Below, piece by piece: positions 61,663 to 64,000 of a DNA stretch of 64,000 bases. Where the stretch lies: assembly GCA_019155185.1 (NCBI GenBank), contig CM032814.1, positions 1,228,647 through 1,292,646 of the forward strand, written 5' to 3'. A model generated the notes under the pieces. That model was not told where the DNA came from and made no database searches. It was given only the letters and a program-made list of their open reading frames with translations. Made by a program: the position numbers and the translations under genes. This DNA is from Beaufortia kweichowensis. Its lineage: Eukaryota; Chordata; Actinopteri; Cypriniformes; Gastromyzontidae. The first letter of the stretch is position 1. Every line of letters starts with the position of its first letter.

Positions 61663-64000
61663 CTAGAACAGTCAAGACAAGTTAAGTTGAAACAATGATT
61701 CACTCGGGTATTCTGAACATACAAAACTGTTTATCTGTATTTAAATAGATTGTGTCTGTGCATGTGGAGAAGCTTCTCCAAGTGTTTCCACCCAAACTGT
61801 AATCACAACATGCCAGTTTTTAACTCACAGGACACAGCAGGTAATCTTGCATATTTATTTACTGCAAAATGACCAGGGTCAGCAAGACATTTGTGACCTT
61901 TTTTGTGATTTACTGTTCTCTACATAATGTAAAGAACATTCTGTAAAAATATATAATATTAATATCTTTAATACTGACTGAGTAATGATATGTCAAATAT
62001 TAAATTCATAGTAATACTTATAGGTGAAATCAAACCTTTGATGCTTGTAATCTTATAATTTGATTTTGAGACTTTAGCCTGGTTTTTACAGACAGGGTCA
62101 CATTTCTGTAACTTATTGTGATTTTGTAGCGATCAATGCCCCTGGAGCAACCTGCGGTTAAGTCCACGGGTCAACAGGCACAACAGTGATGGATCAGTGC
62201 TTGTTTCTTGCAGAGATCAAACTATACTTGTTCTTGAATATTAAGACCACTACACAACAAAATATGACATTCTAAGAAATTGTTTAGCTTTAAGAACTAT
62301 AATTTAAATCTATGTCAAAATATACATACAGGTGGGATGGAAATTAAACTTGACAGAATAACCATCATCTACAGTACATTTCATTAGTCATTTGATCTCA
62401 ATCAACAGAGCAGAAAATGGATATAGTAGGTAATTGATGGGCATATCTATTTCTATCTTCGTTTAAATATTATGTGTATGTAAATAAAACAGTCCTGCTC
62501 CCTCCTCCACAATCCCATTCATGCTTCTATCAGAGCCAAGAGGAATACTCCAGCTGCCACACTGTGACATCATCACCATGACAACATATTTAACAGCCCT
62601 GCTCTCTCTAGACTTTTGCTGAGAAGACCGTCTAATGCTTGGCACACGGGAATGAATAAACAAACACGAGTCACGCTCTCAGCTCTTAATTCATTACTCG
62701 TGTGATGACGGAAGAAACAAAAACAACAGAAGAAAAAATCTGCAAACCTTACATATGGCAATACATCAATAGTGAACTTCCCTATACTTCATGGATATAT
62801 TTGTGTAATGCCATACTCCATAACTGTTATAAGTCACACAACACAAACATGAAAAGTTTTAAGTTTGTAGTTTAAACAATAAAATTGCTGCTGTATCTTT
62901 TAAATGATCTATGTTAATAACTTTTGTTTACTGTTAATCTATTGACTGGCATTTTTTATTATTGAATGTTGATATGTAAATGTGGAGATATACAATCAAA
63001 TGTTTACACTAAAGTATACACATACAGATTATACTTTTTATAATCTACAAATTAAGGTTCACTTATTCACTCTTTGTCTTTATTATTTTTATTATTTAAC
63101 ATTTTAGAATGTAGAAAAATACTATAGAAATATCCCTAATGTAGTTCTGGGAAATATATTGTGACAAAAATATACAAAATAAAACTAGATCCTCCTAGAG
63201 TTCTCCTGCCTTTTTTCACTTTTTCTGAGGTTTTAAAATGAAATGCTTTTACAACAGTATTGAAGGACTTCTTGTGCATTCTGTGCTCTGACAGATTGCT
63301 TTTTCTTCATTATTTGTTACATTATTTGGTACATAACTATTTCAAACATTCAAATGCCTTCAGATAAAAGGTGTTTCATAAAAGACATTTCATAAAGTGA
63401 CTTTAAACTTTTGAACAGCAGTGTACATTTATGAGCTCAAGGTTACGGCATAAAATAACATGACAATTAGTAACCTGTTGTTTTTTGAGGCCTGGTTTCA
63501 ATAATGGTTGGGGTACAATAGGCTAAAAAATTACAGTTATAAACGTTAGGGTATTTTTACACGGCACAAATTCTTATATCAAAAGAGGAACAAAAATACT
63601 CTTTCCATGACCTCTTTAACACTATTGACATGTAAGTCCTCAAGTGTTTAACACGCTAATAAAATCATCTTGTATCTGAATCTAACCCACAGTAAAAGAT
63701 CCAGTGTGGAGCCATTCAACAGTCAGGATGAAGCAGTCATCACTCAGAGTGCTGAAGTGAAGTGATGTTATTTGTGGTGTCCTGATAACATCTCCACACT
63801 TATACTTCACTAGCTGCACAAAGACGATGAAAGCATCACTGCTTTAAAGCTGCTTGCTATTTTTAACCCAGGCGGCCCAAGTCATGGTCTACATCGTACC
63901 CTCCCCCTATTGCCATGCTACAAAAAACACTAGAGAAAAAACAAACCGTCAAGGAATGCTCACACACACAAAATGTAATGCAACTAGAGCAGCTCTAAAA
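61663..64000 (-). other. kmt2c: kmt2c intron reaching the window edge
   Basis: No coding exon recognised. A somewhat less AT-rich block at about 62490-62720 may be non-repetitive. A repeat end resembling CTGTTCAAAAGTTTAAAGTC (minus) lies at 63400-63427. No RNA gene was seen. Confidence 0.55.

Noticed and set aside
1..64000. CRISPR arrays, operons, phage or viral genes
   Set aside because: No regularly spaced direct repeats, no compact gene clusters and no viral-type reading frames. All evidence is for intron-rich vertebrate chromatin.
1..64000. tRNA, rRNA or snoRNA genes
   Set aside because: Intronic and intergenic sequence was scanned by eye for tRNA box A/B and C/D-box patterns and none was convincing. 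A tRNAscan-SE and Infernal run would be decisive.

Overview
The window is vertebrate nuclear DNA, almost certainly from a teleost fish. The genes are split into many short exons with GT-AG introns, the introns are AT-rich, the proteins read as vertebrate orthologues, and the dispersed repeats look like those of cyprinid-type fishes. A Pim-related kinase beside its own broken duplicate also points to a bony fish, where this family has expanded. No bacterial, viral or CRISPR features were seen.

Layout from left to right. (1) 1-5746, plus strand: the last eight coding exons of a V-ATPase V0 subunit a gene, closest to atp6v0a1, including an 18-nt microexon. (2) 12775-8605, minus strand: a complete galnt11 gene with 11 coding exons and 590 residues. 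It converges on the V-ATPase gene, so 5747-8604 is shared 3' UTR and intergenic sequence. (3) 18012-17466, minus strand: a decayed partial duplicate of the next gene. (4) 20181-18445, minus strand: an intact Pim-family serine/threonine kinase with six exons and 383 residues, a TATA box and a poly(A) signal. (5) 61662-23888, minus strand: the last 49 recognisable coding exons of kmt2c (MLL3). They give 4340 continuous codons plus the stop, with no frame break. They cover the second PHD cluster, HMG box, Pro/Gln-rich regions, extended PHD, FYRN, FYRC, WIN motif, SET and post-SET. The N-terminal part, including the first PHD cluster, lies beyond 64000.

The genes do not form a pathway. KMT2C is an H3K4 methyltransferase in the COMPASS-like complex, GALNT11 starts mucin-type O-glycosylation in the Golgi, V0a is part of the proton pump, and the Pim-like protein is a probable cytosolic or nuclear kinase. 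KMT2C and GALNT11 are also neighbours on human 7q36, so this is an old linkage. Here the kinase locus sits between them, and galnt11 appears to face the opposite way relative to kmt2c.

The exon boundaries were read by hand from splice consensus, reading-frame phase and remembered orthologue sequences. The total kmt2c coding length (13,025 nt: 2 nt of a split codon plus 4341 codons) and the galnt11 and kinase lengths all close in frame. That internal check supports the models. The most notable observations are a probable GC-AG intron in galnt11, upstream ATGs in the galnt11 leader, the V-ATPase microexon, a (TG)n tract in place of a pyrimidine tract before a kmt2c PHD exon, a PIF/Harbinger-like element carrying a transposase fossil, and the kinase pseudogene with a changed catalytic loop. 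No wholly new biological system was identified.
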